NCBI GenBank assembly: GCA_006503475.1
Contig: RSEH01000012.1
Span: 1-64,000, forward strand
Source of the DNA: Stentor roeselii
Lineage: Eukaryota > Ciliophora > Heterotrichea > Heterotrichida > Stentoridae
Direction: 5' to 3'
DNA length: 64,000 nucleotides
Shown: in pieces, positions 22,368 through 32,005 of the stretch
Layout: each line of letters starts with the position of its first letter
Numbering within the stretch: position 1 is the stretch's first letter
The notes under the pieces: model-generated
The model's database searches: none
Told to the model about the DNA's origin: nothing
Seen by the model: only the letters and a program-made list of their open reading frames with translations
Program-made: the position numbers and the translations under genes

Positions 22368-23141
22368 TCAAGCCGCTTTAGGTGGAGGGTACTCAATAGC
22401 GAACCAGAAGTCAAAAGCAGCAGAATCACTAATCCCAGCCTGCCATCGATGAACAGGATAAACGACTTTGGTCATATCATCAGACCAATTCCAAAACGGT
22501 CCATGTTCCTCGCCGGGAAGAAGAGGCAAGGTATACTCTTCCCTATCCTTGACCCAGACCATTCCTCCATACCCGCTGCCATTGCGAACACAGAGATGAA
22601 TTTCCCTGAAAGTATTATCATTCATTTCAGAGTGATTATGATTTCCGCAATTTACTCCACTTCCAGCAAGCCAGGCCTGAATATAAGCCAGATGTTTATT
22701 CGAACTTCGCAAGTCCCAGCCCCTCAGGTTGAAAAACTCGACTCCCATGAACTTCCCGCCCCAATGCAAGTTCTGCACCTGGATCCATTGAAGCTCTTCG
22801 CTGTGAGGACCGCGGACTTGCAACTGGTCGGGAGTGTTGACCTGTGAAGGGGCTTCTCTGTGAGAAACAATCATCACTATTGAAGTCTTTCCTGCTTTTA
22901 TTAGGTCTTCTTGGATTATGGTTGAACACTTCTCGAATGGACCAACCATTGGAAGACGAAGAGGGTCTGAAAGCATTCCTTCGATCACTTTGACGTAGTC
23001 GCCACGGTGGATACGGAACTCGTCTTGGGCCTGGATTTGAGTGAAGGATACTTTGAAACCTCCGAATTCCCAGATTGGAGATACTGGGTGTTGCTCGGAA
23101 AATTCTATGATTATTGAGTGGTTTTCCACACGGGTCACCAT
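22368..23141 (-). CDS. Cupin-like protein, possibly aldos-2-ulose dehydratase-related
   Basis: The 257-residue protein is beta-rich with a metal-binding type motif: GNHNHSE followed by FREIHLCV and NGSGYGGM. Two histidines spaced H-x-H, a glutamate further on and a glycine fit the cupin arrangement for metal ligands. The pattern recalls the cupin domain of aldos-2-ulose dehydratase/isomerase, but I cannot test this by search. No signal peptide is seen. Codon use is GC-richer than in the hypothetical genes nearby. The start ATG follows AATTAA and lies 12 bp from the stop of the upstream RFC1-like gene on the same strand. Function inferred only at fold level. Confidence 0.5.
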   Translation of the reverse strand: MVTRVENHSIIIEFSEQHPVSPIWEFGGFKVSFTQIQAQDEFRIHRGDYVKVIEGMLSDPLRLPMVGPFEKCSTIIQEDLIKAGKTSIVMIVSHREAPSQVNTPDQLQVRGPHSEELQWIQVQNLHWGGKFMGVEFFNLRGWDLRSSNKHLAYIQAWLAGSGVNCGNHNHSEMNDNTFREIHLCVRNGSGYGGMVWVKDREEYTLPLLPGEEHGPFWNWSDDMTKVVYPVHRWQAGISDSAAFDFWFAIEYPPPKAA

Positions 23142-23153
23142 TTAATTAACCTC

Positions 23154-25154
23154 TTAGAATAGCTTTGAAAGTTCTTTTAAGAGAAGAGTCTCAAGGTCTT
23201 CACCTTGATTACTTGTCTCTGGTTCACTTGTTTTTTGTGCTTTTTTTGATTTTTTTTGATTTTTTTTCGGTTTGCTCGTTGTTTTAGGAAAACTGATCAT
23301 GACCGAGTCTTCAACAGAATAGCTCATTGTTAGAAGTTGTGAATTAGCAAAGTCTGGAAGAAGAGTCCATTCTTGTTGTTGTCTTATTCTAGTAAGAACT
23401 GTATCACTGAAAGCAAGATTTTCAGCTGAGTTTCCCAAGTCATTAATGGGAACATTGTTAACATAATTTTCAACGACTAGCATACTAGCGAAGTCATAAT
23501 CTTCTAAAAACATCAAAACCTTATCGTTAAGACTGAACTTCCTAGCTCGAAATCGAGACATCAAGTTTTGAACAACTTCAAACGAATTCATAGAAACAAT
23601 CGCATCTTTTTCTCCAGTTAAAAAGAACTCACTCCTACAAAACTCTAAAATATTCAAACAAAACCTGAAATCCCCTCTTGAATAAAGAGAAATCATTTCC
23701 AATTGCTTCTCATTCAAATTAAGTTTTTCATTTTCATTTATTTTTCTTGCAAGTCTTAAAGTATCTCTTTCATTCGCCTTGTTAAATTTGATTTCGATGC
23801 AATGAGGCTTTAAAGACTTGATACCTGTTGAGTAGCTGTCATTGCAAATGCAAATAATAGGAACTTTCGTTATTTTTATGCAGTCAATCAAAGCTGAGAT
23901 CCCGCCTTCATCCCCTGTCGACATTCCATCAACTTCATCCATGACAAGTACCGCTTTTCCTACTATTTTTGTACTGATAATCGAAGTGTTGCTCACAAAA
24001 GGCAGAATCTTTTCCTGAATATAAGACTTGTTGCGACAGTCACTCGCATTTAACTCAATTATTCTCAGTTCCAGCAAAGCTGGAACCAAACGGGCTGCTG
24101 TTGTTTTGCCTACACCAGGAGGACCGCTTATCAATGCGACTCGCTTTTGGGTTGAAGAAAGCCATTCAGAAATAGAGTTTTTTGAATAAAGATTTAACCA
24201 GTTTTTCAGTTTATCTGTCTGGCTTCTGTTGCAGAAAAGTTCAGAGATTTGAGTGGGGCAGTATTTTTTAGTGTAGGTCTCGGAGGTTTTACTGGGTTTT
24301 TTAGAAGATTGGTTGATATTTTGATGGGTTTGGGCTGGTTGGGTGGTTGAAGGAACTGAAGGAAGTGAGGGATTTGAAGGAACTGAAAGAACTGAAGGAT
24401 TTGAAGGAACTGAAAGAACTGAAGGATTTGAAGGAACTGAAGGAAGTGAGGGATTTGAAGGAACTGAAAGAACTGAAGGATTTGAAGGAACTGAAAGAAC
24501 TGAAGGATTTGAAGGAACTGAAAGAACTGAAGGATTTGAAGGAACTGAAAGAACTGAAGGAACTGAATGATTTGAAGGAATTGAAAGAACTGAAGGATTT
24601 GAAGGATTTGAAGGGTTTGAAAGATCTGAAAGAACTGAAGGATTTGAAGGAACTTCTTCAATTGTTGAGAATTTTTGGGTTGGGTTCAGTGATGGGTTGA
24701 TTTTTGGAATAACTTTGTCTATTTCCATTGCTTTTTCCTCGGATTTCACGAAGACTGAAGTGACTGTAAATTTCGAATCTAGGGGACTTGCGCCAAACCT
24801 GTTCTTTATCATAGAAATTTTTTCTTGACGTGACGGGGGCTTGATTGTGAGTTTTTGTTCAGGGAAATCTACCTTGCTCTCGACAGGTGGTACTTTTTTT
24901 GTAGTCTGTGAATGGAAAAAAGCGTATTTCAAACTTTCTGAAGTATCTTCTTCGGGTTCTCCTTCATCATTCACCAGAGGCACTTCTTGATCGACGATGG
25001 GTGAATTGAAGACAGGCTTGGCAGATAGTTTTTTGTTGAATAAGCTAAAATCTAACTTTTGAGCCATCGGCTCGTGACTAGGATGTGCAGGTCTTTTTAA
25101 ATTAACATCGTTTAGAGTACCAGAGGATTCCCGGTTATTTGCCATATTAATCAT
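23154..25154 (-). CDS. RFC1: RFC1-like clamp loader large subunit
   Basis: The 666-residue protein has an AAA+ ATPase core: Walker A GPPGVGKTT at about residues 344-352, IIELNASD after it, Walker B VMDEVDGMS near 400, and an arginine-containing sensor region (FKSLKPHCIEIKFNK-like area). ELNASD and MDEVDGM are hallmarks of the replication factor C large subunit, which opens PCNA at primer ends. The C-terminus ends in a Lys-rich tail. At about 666 residues it is shorter than animal RFC1 (over 1100) and no BRCT domain was recognised. In its place, residues about 165-270 are a tandem repeat of SVPSNPSVL-type units. The neighbouring gene on the same strand starts 12 bp after its stop. Assignment to RFC1 rather than another RFC1-like protein such as CTF18 rests on the core motifs. 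Confidence 0.8.
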   Translation of the reverse strand: MINMANNRESSGTLNDVNLKRPAHPSHEPMAQKLDFSLFNKKLSAKPVFNSPIVDQEVPLVNDEGEPEEDTSESLKYAFFHSQTTKKVPPVESKVDFPEQKLTIKPPSRQEKISMIKNRFGASPLDSKFTVTSVFVKSEEKAMEIDKVIPKINPSLNPTQKFSTIEEVPSNPSVLSDLSNPSNPSNPSVLSIPSNHSVPSVLSVPSNPSVLSVPSNPSVLSVPSNPSVLSVPSNPSLPSVPSNPSVLSVPSNPSVLSVPSNPSLPSVPSTTQPAQTHQNINQSSKKPSKTSETYTKKYCPTQISELFCNRSQTDKLKNWLNLYSKNSISEWLSSTQKRVALISGPPGVGKTTAARLVPALLELRIIELNASDCRNKSYIQEKILPFVSNTSIISTKIVGKAVLVMDEVDGMSTGDEGGISALIDCIKITKVPIICICNDSYSTGIKSLKPHCIEIKFNKANERDTLRLARKINENEKLNLNEKQLEMISLYSRGDFRFCLNILEFCRSEFFLTGEKDAIVSMNSFEVVQNLMSRFRARKFSLNDKVLMFLEDYDFASMLVVENYVNNVPINDLGNSAENLAFSDTVLTRIRQQQEWTLLPDFANSQLLTMSYSVEDSVMISFPKTTSKPKKNQKKSKKAQKTSEPETSNQGEDLETLLLKELSKLF
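24349..24652. repeat. 9-nt based tandem repeat inside the RFC1-like gene
   Basis: About 300 bp made almost only of 9-mers of the form GGATTTGAA, GGAACTGAA and AGAACTGAA, often arranged as a 27-nt higher unit. On the coding (minus) strand each 27-nt unit gives nine residues such as NPSVLSVPS. Because the period is a multiple of three and lacks stop triplets, all six frames stay open, which explains several long false ORFs here. Confidence 0.9.
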
Positions 25155-25218
25155 TTTTGCGACTAAATTATTCTAAACCCTTTAAAAATACTAACCTCTT
25201 TAATACTTCATCAAAATA

Positions 25219-26109
25219 TCAATTCCCAGTTAAAATCTCTACTCTATAAGCAGTTGAGTCTATAAAAAACTCTGATTTCTGTGAACTCAAATCAAAATAC
25301 TCAGATTGAAACCCGCATTCTAAAGGATTTCCCAAATAAAGATAAACATTGTCCTTCTGATATTTAATTATCCAGTCATTTTCTTCTTTAGTTACAACAA
25401 ACCCTGTTTCAAAAATATGCAAAATATCAACAATCAAATTGTTGAAGATATCATATCTAAAGTTCCTTTCTTCAAAAATAAATTCGTGATGTTCCAAACC
25501 TTGAAGATTAAACCCGTTATTTTGAAGTTGGTTGAAAATATCAGGGAAAAATTCAGCTTTGACTTCTGAATTATTTAGAGATTTTATACAAATCAAGGAA
25601 TTTTTTATCAAAAAGAACTGCCCTGGCTTCAAAGTGCTTCCATTGCAGTGGATAAGGACTCTTGAGCTGAGAAGATTGTTTTCTCTAATGAAAATTTTGA
25701 AATTTAGGTTGTTTGGGCTGGAATCAAGAGTTTTTTCTATTTTTAGGAAAATTTCTGTCAGGTTTATTGAGTGCTTCAGCTCTTGGCCTGGAAATAGACG
25801 GACTGTAAAGTTTGAACTTGATGATATGTTTGTGATTGAGAGTAATTTTGAGATTTCTGATGGAGTGTTTGAGCAAGGACTGCGAGGATTTGATTTTAAG
25901 AGCTTTAAGTAAAATTTGAAGATGTTTTTTGCCTTTTTTGGATCTTCTAGACACTTTTGGGAAAGGGACTTGATGTGATTTCTGATTGTTTCGGAACTTG
26001 AGGTAAGTGAAAGTGATTGTAAGAGGATGTTGAGATTTTGTGCGAACTCTTTGTTTTCATTTGTTAGTTGGTTGATTATTTCTTCGAGTTTGTTTTCTAG
26101 TGTTTCCAT
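25219..26109 (-). CDS. Hypothetical protein, helical N-terminus and beta-rich C-terminus
   Basis: The 296-residue protein starts with about 90 residues of amphipathic helix (coiled-coil-like, LENKLEEIINQL) and continues with a beta-rich part from about residue 110. There, blocks such as PGQFFLIKNSLICIKS suggest a sandwich fold, possibly FHA-like, but the FHA signature (GR, SxxH) is not seen, so no family is claimed. No signal peptide or membrane helix. It lies 64 bp upstream of the RFC1-like gene and 94 bp downstream of the giant Sfi1-like candidate, all on the minus strand. Confidence 0.7.
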   Translation of the reverse strand: METLENKLEEIINQLTNENKEFAQNLNILLQSLSLTSSSETIRNHIKSLSQKCLEDPKKAKNIFKFYLKLLKSNPRSPCSNTPSEISKLLSITNISSSSNFTVRLFPGQELKHSINLTEIFLKIEKTLDSSPNNLNFKIFIRENNLLSSRVLIHCNGSTLKPGQFFLIKNSLICIKSLNNSEVKAEFFPDIFNQLQNNGFNLQGLEHHEFIFEERNFRYDIFNNLIVDILHIFETGFVVTKEENDWIIKYQKDNVYLYLGNPLECGFQSEYFDLSSQKSEFFIDSTAYRVEILTGN

Positions 26110-26203
26110 TTGTATATTTCTGATTTTTTGATAAAATCACATTAATTAATAAGATTTTCCTTAGCCAAACAATCTTAAGTAATAATTTATCTATCTTAAA
26201 AAC

Positions 26204-29200
26204 TCACTTCTTCAGCCCACTATACAAAAAACTTCTATTCTTCTTCAAATTGATCAACTCAGTTTCATAAGCCTTAGCCTTCAACCTGACAACCTCCAAC
26301 TCTTGCTGCAATTTCAAGTACTTCTGCGTATCCCCAGGTTTAACTTTCCAGAGTTTAAAAGCATTGAAAATCCTAAACAAAGTGATTTCAAAAGGTTTAA
26401 AATTTTTCAATCTTTTAATCTGCATGCAAGCAAATCTTTGCTGAAAAGTTCTAATTTTCACATGATTTTTCCAAAGACCGAAAGAATTTGCCTTGACTCT
26501 CGAGTCATATCGATGAAAGTTTTCAATTAAAATGGAAATACTCTTCGCGAAAGAGACCATCGCTTTTTCAGTGACCCACTTAATCTGATAGTAAAACTTA
26601 TCAAAGTTCTTTTTCAGTTGAGCGAGATAAACAAGACGAATTTTTTTTATTCCTGAATGAAATTCTCCTGGTCTCGCCTCAGCCTTGTTCAAAGCGACTT
26701 TGAAAGAGTCGAAAGCGAAGAACAACAGGTCGTTTGATGCTTTTTTCATTAGAAGACTCAACTGGTTCACTGAACAGCCTTTGATTGACTCGACTTGGCA
26801 CTTTTTATCGATTTTTATTCGTTCTTTGCTTAGTTTCATTTGCCATAAGTTGTTGTTTATTTGAACTCTTTTAGCGAATAAGCAATTCTTGAGAGTATCG
26901 AACCTTTTCTTTATAATGGACTTGGAGTAGTTGTCGAGAAGGTAAATCAACATGTGTGGTTGCTTTCCTGGAAGAAAAGCTGCCACCACATGAAAATAAA
27001 CGTTAACAGCAGGAAAAACAAGACTTTTCAGGATTTTTTCTAGGCGAACTTCTCGTTTGTACATCTTAATCGAGACTTCTCTTGATTTTCTGCTCCAGGT
27101 GGTTATTCTTTCACTTAAACAACTGCAAAACTTGTTTTTCAATAGTTTTAAAGCATTTTCTCTTCTGTCTGACTTCAGCGAAACTTCTCTAGTTTTTCGA
27201 TTCCAGTTAAAAAAAGTGGTTCTAAGCCTATCAGTGAAGCTTTTATTTAAAATTTTCAACATATTCGCCTTTTCTTTTTCTGTTTTTCTGCAAAAGATTT
27301 TATCAACTTGAAGTTTAAAAGAATTTTCTTTCCACTTCTCAAGATAATCCTTGCAAAGCATCTGGATGAGTTTTTTCGAGATGTTCAAAGCGATTTTTAG
27401 TTGTTTGGACTTGAAATCTCTTTTTTTTTTCAACTTGGTGAAACTAGCTTGAAGCATTTTTTTTCCGTAGCCATTAAAAATCGCGAAGGCTTGTTTTATT
27501 GAAAGTCGAGTTTTTTCAGAGAGTTTCTTTGAAGTGCTATTCAAGAGTGAGTGCGTTTTGAACTTTTCCAGCTGAGTCTTGTACATGAGCAGCATGGTTT
27601 TTTTGACGAGATTCATTGTGAGTTCTAGTTTTTTGCCTCCTAAGTCTGAGAAGATTATTGGTTTTATCAGCCGGTTTGAAATAATTCGAGAAAATATTAT
27701 TTTTAGATGAAGGCCTTGATTTACTTTCTCTTTTTTTGTTACTCTTGAAAAAAGCTGGAATTTTTTAAAGGCTTTCATTAGGTTGTGCTTCGACCATGAT
27801 GACATCAGCAAGGCGAGGTTTTTACCGGATGAAGACTTGAATGAAAGTTTTGCTGATTCGAAAATATTTTTTATTTTTGGAAGGTTTTTTGTTAATTCTG
27901 TGATTTTCTTCCAGTTATGGAAACTCAAGAAGATTTTATGTCCGAATGCTTTTACTATAAGATGGCCTAAAGACTTCTTTGAGGATAATTTTCGCTTGTT
28001 TTCCTTGTCGACCAGCAGCCTTGCTTTAGACAACCTTTGAAAGTTAACCCATCTGACGAAAGAAACTTTCAAAAGGCTCAAATATTTGTTTCGAATAACT
28101 CGCAAAGTCTCGTTTTTTACTCTTTTTATGGTTTTTTCTTTGTAAGTCCGTAAATTGTCGAGTTCATGATGTGATTCGCTTATTTTTGAAGAGAAAGTTA
28201 AATTTGCCCAAATTTGAATAATTTTCTTCAAGTGTATCGCAAAGTTTTTTCTTAAAGTGTTTAAAGATTTCTTGATTATTGACTGTGATGGCTTTTTTTT
28301 TATGCAAGAATTTTTCCATTTTAATATGATTTTTTTTAGAAATTTCGAGAAAATTACTTTGAATTTGTTTGAAGCGATTTCTTGAGTTCTTCCTGATCTT
28401 AGCTGTTTTGGTTTCTTACTTTTTTCGATTTTTTTTAGAACTTTCTGAGGCTTTTGAGTGTTTTTAAGGTTTAGTAAATGGATTCTAAGGAATTTCTGGA
28501 AAATTTTAGAGAGGTTTGAAAAGGTTTTTTGGATTTTTATATTGTGAAGTTTTTTTAAGTCGCATGAGGATTTCCAGGATCTTACCTTTAGAGAGAGGGA
28601 TTTTTTAAAAATAGAAAATAATCTGGTCATGGTTTTTTTTTTTATATTGAGTTTTTTTTCTTGATTTTTTTGGTTTTCTATTGTTTTTTCAATGATTTCT
28701 TGATGATTTGTTACATTTTCTTCATGTTTTTTAACATTCTCATTCATTTTTTCATGTTTCTTCGATTTTCCACTTATTTCTTTTGTCGATATATCTAAAG
28801 TGATTGATTTTTTTTCAATTTTGTCATGTTTTTCTTCTTTTTTATCAAAATCTTCAATTTTTTCAGAGTTTTCTACAATTTTATTAAACGTTTCTCCATT
28901 ATTTATCGAATTTTTTACTTTCTCATTAATTTCATGATTCCTTTTATTGTTTGAAACATTTTGTTTTTGAGCAATAAAAATTTTCCACCTATTCAAAGAA
29001 GTAGAAATATTCTTCCTGACAATTTTCGCTAAACTCATTAAAGAATGTCTCTGAATTTTTAAGTCATTTATCCTTCTATTAATAGATTCCAGCACTTTTC
29101 TGAATTTTTTCGAAAGCAGAGACCTCAAATGAACCAAAAAAGGTTTAGTCGTTTGACGAGCAGATCTAAGTTTCTGTTTTCCTTTCTTCATCGACCCAAG

Positions 29201-31951
29201 TCCTTGCCCTTTTGTTTTACTAGAAGTACGAAAATTAACCCAAAGTTTAAAAGGTCTCATCATCAAATTTTTAAAAATAATATGAAAAAATCTTGCGTTT
29301 TTCATAATATTTTCATTGTTTACTATAAAAGAAAATGCTCTCTTTGTTTGACTGTTTTTTAATGATTGAAGTTTTCGAGCGATTTTCAAGAACTTCATGC
29401 TCATTTTTTGCCAGCAGATAGAATCGAAGTCTTCTTCAAGTAAAACTGATTCCGGTGCAAATTCCTCGAAAATTAGTTTAAAAAATAACTTAGAAACCAA
29501 TTTTTTTGAGAAAATTTTTAAGAACTGTCCTCTTTTCCATTCGATGTAAACTAAAAATACTTTTTGACTCTTCTTTTTCATGTAAAGCTTATTCAAAACT
29601 TCTGTTAACTGCTTCACACCTGCTGAATTTTCGTTAATTTTAATGAAATTTTCAAATCCAGCTCTCACAGAATTCGCTATTTGCAAGTTAATCGCGTCGT
29701 AGTCTTTTGAATCTTCTGAGTTGGTATCAGTTAAGATATAATCATAATGAAAATGCTTTATTTTGAATCCTCTTTTTTCGATGGTAAGGGTTTTCCATAT
29801 CTCAAAAGATTCTCTTTTGAAAACTTTTAATTTCTTATTGATTTTACCGAATTTCTCTCTAACTTTTTCATCAAAACTCTCTAACTTTTTAAAATACTGA
29901 AAAATATAACCCACATTCGATCTTAAGAGATTTATCATTATTCTTCTGTAAGATCTTCCAAAACTTGCACTAATTCTTGTTTTTATATCTTTTTCTTCTA
30001 AAGGAAAACCAGCACCAAACAATGAAAGACGAGACTTTTTAATATCTTCTTGAAATCTATTATTTCCTTGCAAGTTAGAAATTTTATCAATTTTCGATTT
30101 CAACCGAAAAAATAATCTTTTACAGATTTTCGGATAATTTTCCAAGAAACGATTTACAAAGTCTAAAAATTCGATTTTTTTTGGTTTTTTTAGTAGTCGC
30201 GAGTTGCTAAGCAGGAAAAAACAATGGACGAGTTTTTGTGTTTCTCGAATTTTTTGCCTTCTCAAAATATTTTTAAGAAGATCGTTTCGGAACTGGTTTC
30301 TCGACCTACTGGTTAATAAGACCTCTTGAGCGTTTCTTCTTGAGTTTCGCGTTGATGATGGTTCCACTGTTTTTGATCTGAGAGAAGTGGAAGAAAGGTC
30401 AAGTTTTAATTTTTCTTTCAGGTTTTTTAAACTGAGTTCTTTTTCCTGATTCTCATGATGATGAGTTTTAAGAGATTCTAAAGGTTTTTCATTTGAAAGT
30501 TCAAAAGGGTCTGGAATATCGACTTGTGTCATGACTTCCTTGATATTTCTATCAAAATACTCAACCTGTGTCGTGACTTCTTTATTATCTTTCTGAAAAA
30601 ATTCTCCATAGCAAAGCCTAACGTTTTCATTACCCAAGTGACTGGTGCAGGCTGAATTGATGTCGATTTTTGGAATGATTTCTTCAGTAAAGTCCTTGTC
30701 AGTGTAAAACTCATTAATTATTTTGTTGTTTTTATCATAAGTTTCAATTTTGTAAGACGTGTTTTCCTTTAAGATAAGTTTCATATTGTTTTTTAATGGA
30801 AGTTGAAACCTTTCAGTAAAACAAATATATTTACATGTGCTTGTTGATTCCTGGATGTTGTACTCGTAGATGACTATCGTCCTTAGTCGCCAAAATGCTT
30901 TGTATTTCAGTTGTTTCAGCATTAAAGATAATTTCGCTAAACATTGTCTTTGAATCAACTTTTTCTTGTCTTTTTCCATCAGATAATTACGGAAAATCCA
31001 AAATTGCTGAACGAGCATCAAATAACTAACCCGCTTTTTATAATTTAGTTTATCAAGGATCTTCTGTTTATCTTGCAACTTGCTGAAATAGCGAAAAAAA
31101 AGCCTTTTTTTTCTTTGATTAGAGAGGAATTTAAAAACAAGGGTTTTTTGAAATAGGGCTAATTCTTGTTTCATTATGCAAAAAAACACGGAATTGTTAG
31201 ACCTGGAAATGATTTTGAGTAAAGAACTTCTAAGTTTTTCAGTCAAATATTTTAGTTTTAAGGTTTTTTTCTGAGAAGTTTCTAAAACTTGAGAAATTAT
31301 TCCATTCATCCTTTTTTTAAAGATTTTTTCCAAAGAGTTCAGAAATCTCATCAAAACTTTCTTTTTTTTCAACTCAAGGCAAATCCCCTTAAACCCAAGT
31401 CTCAATTTATTAAAGTAAATCAATTCAACTGCCTGAAAAAGCCTTGAAGTATTTTTTCTAATCTTCAAAACTCTCATGCTTAAAATAGCCAAATGTTGAA
31501 ATGACCCTTTTCGCCTATCTTGTTTCAAAAAATAGTAAAAAAACTTCCACTTTCTAAAAAAATTCCAAGTCTTGTCACAATTTTTCACTTTCTCTATTCC
31601 CCTGCCAGTCAATTCACAATCAAGAAAAAGTCCCCAAAGACAAACTTCATTCAACCCGAAATCTTCACTTTTCGGGAAGACATTCAAGTCGAAATCATCT
31701 AAAACTTGATGTCCGAAGATAGAATCCTGAGTTTTTTCACTTTCTTCCAGTTTATAGCGCCCCTTCTCTAAAAAAAAGTTGAGAGTGTCTTGATTGATTT
31801 CAGGACTTTTGCTGTTCTTATAGCATGTCATCTGAGTGAGAAGTTTAGGATTGAGTCCAGTAATAAATTCTTTGATTTCTTCTTCAGAGAGATCCTGCAA
31901 ATCCTTGTTCAAAATCTTCAAACGATCTTTTAAGTCATTCTTCTCAGCCAT
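26204..31951 (-). CDS. Giant Lys-rich helical protein, Sfi1-like centrin-binding candidate
   Basis: A single uninterrupted frame of 1915 codons. The protein is very rich in Lys, Phe, Leu and Ser and almost wholly helical. Many short blocks end in an aromatic, mostly Trp, preceded by leucine or isoleucine at i-4 or so: for example LRTTFFNW, ITTWSRK, KDYLEKW, KIILKW, IIQIW, SFVRW, FLSFHNW. Some are about 36-40 residues apart, others are multiples of this. This is the pattern of Sfi1-type centrin-binding repeats. In ciliates, Sfi1-like and giant spasmin-binding proteins scaffold centrin or spasmin in cortical contractile fibres. An acidic/basic low-complexity stretch lies at about residues 1010-1100. 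Centrin binding is inferred from pattern alone. No membrane segment. Confidence 0.65.
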   Translation of the reverse strand: MAEKNDLKDRLKILNKDLQDLSEEEIKEFITGLNPKLLTQMTCYKNSKSPEINQDTLNFFLEKGRYKLEESEKTQDSIFGHQVLDDFDLNVFPKSEDFGLNEVCLWGLFLDCELTGRGIEKVKNCDKTWNFFRKWKFFYYFLKQDRRKGSFQHLAILSMRVLKIRKNTSRLFQAVELIYFNKLRLGFKGICLELKKKKVLMRFLNSLEKIFKKRMNGIISQVLETSQKKTLKLKYLTEKLRSSLLKIISRSNNSVFFCIMKQELALFQKTLVFKFLSNQRKKRLFFRYFSKLQDKQKILDKLNYKKRVSYLMLVQQFWIFRNYLMEKDKKKLIQRQCLAKLSLMLKQLKYKAFWRLRTIVIYEYNIQESTSTCKYICFTERFQLPLKNNMKLILKENTSYKIETYDKNNKIINEFYTDKDFTEEIIPKIDINSACTSHLGNENVRLCYGEFFQKDNKEVTTQVEYFDRNIKEVMTQVDIPDPFELSNEKPLESLKTHHHENQEKELSLKNLKEKLKLDLSSTSLRSKTVEPSSTRNSRRNAQEVLLTSRSRNQFRNDLLKNILRRQKIRETQKLVHCFFLLSNSRLLKKPKKIEFLDFVNRFLENYPKICKRLFFRLKSKIDKISNLQGNNRFQEDIKKSRLSLFGAGFPLEEKDIKTRISASFGRSYRRIMINLLRSNVGYIFQYFKKLESFDEKVREKFGKINKKLKVFKRESFEIWKTLTIEKRGFKIKHFHYDYILTDTNSEDSKDYDAINLQIANSVRAGFENFIKINENSAGVKQLTEVLNKLYMKKKSQKVFLVYIEWKRGQFLKIFSKKLVSKLFFKLIFEEFAPESVLLEEDFDSICWQKMSMKFLKIARKLQSLKNSQTKRAFSFIVNNENIMKNARFFHIIFKNLMMRPFKLWVNFRTSSKTKGQGLGSMKKGKQKLRSARQTTKPFLVHLRSLLSKKFRKVLESINRRINDLKIQRHSLMSLAKIVRKNISTSLNRWKIFIAQKQNVSNNKRNHEINEKVKNSINNGETFNKIVENSEKIEDFDKKEEKHDKIEKKSITLDISTKEISGKSKKHEKMNENVKKHEENVTNHQEIIEKTIENQKNQEKKLNIKKKTMTRLFSIFKKSLSLKVRSWKSSCDLKKLHNIKIQKTFSNLSKIFQKFLRIHLLNLKNTQKPQKVLKKIEKSKKPKQLRSGRTQEIASNKFKVIFSKFLKKIILKWKNSCIKKKPSQSIIKKSLNTLRKNFAIHLKKIIQIWANLTFSSKISESHHELDNLRTYKEKTIKRVKNETLRVIRNKYLSLLKVSFVRWVNFQRLSKARLLVDKENKRKLSSKKSLGHLIVKAFGHKIFLSFHNWKKITELTKNLPKIKNIFESAKLSFKSSSGKNLALLMSSWSKHNLMKAFKKFQLFSRVTKKEKVNQGLHLKIIFSRIISNRLIKPIIFSDLGGKKLELTMNLVKKTMLLMYKTQLEKFKTHSLLNSTSKKLSEKTRLSIKQAFAIFNGYGKKMLQASFTKLKKKRDFKSKQLKIALNISKKLIQMLCKDYLEKWKENSFKLQVDKIFCRKTEKEKANMLKILNKSFTDRLRTTFFNWNRKTREVSLKSDRRENALKLLKNKFCSCLSERITTWSRKSREVSIKMYKREVRLEKILKSLVFPAVNVYFHVVAAFLPGKQPHMLIYLLDNYSKSIIKKRFDTLKNCLFAKRVQINNNLWQMKLSKERIKIDKKCQVESIKGCSVNQLSLLMKKASNDLLFFAFDSFKVALNKAEARPGEFHSGIKKIRLVYLAQLKKNFDKFYYQIKWVTEKAMVSFAKSISILIENFHRYDSRVKANSFGLWKNHVKIRTFQQRFACMQIKRLKNFKPFEITLFRIFNAFKLWKVKPGDTQKYLKLQQELEVVRLKAKAYETELINLKKNRSFLYSGLKK

Positions 31952-32005
31952 GATTATATCAGTAAAAGAATTTTCGGGTATTGGATATTGATCTTTAATA
32001 AAAAA

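Noticed and set aside
24206-24700. Long open frames in other frames and on the plus strand across the repeat of the RFC1-like gene
   Set aside because: The 9-nt repeat contains no stop in any frame, so these frames are open by construction; only the minus-strand frame joins conserved AAA+ sequence.
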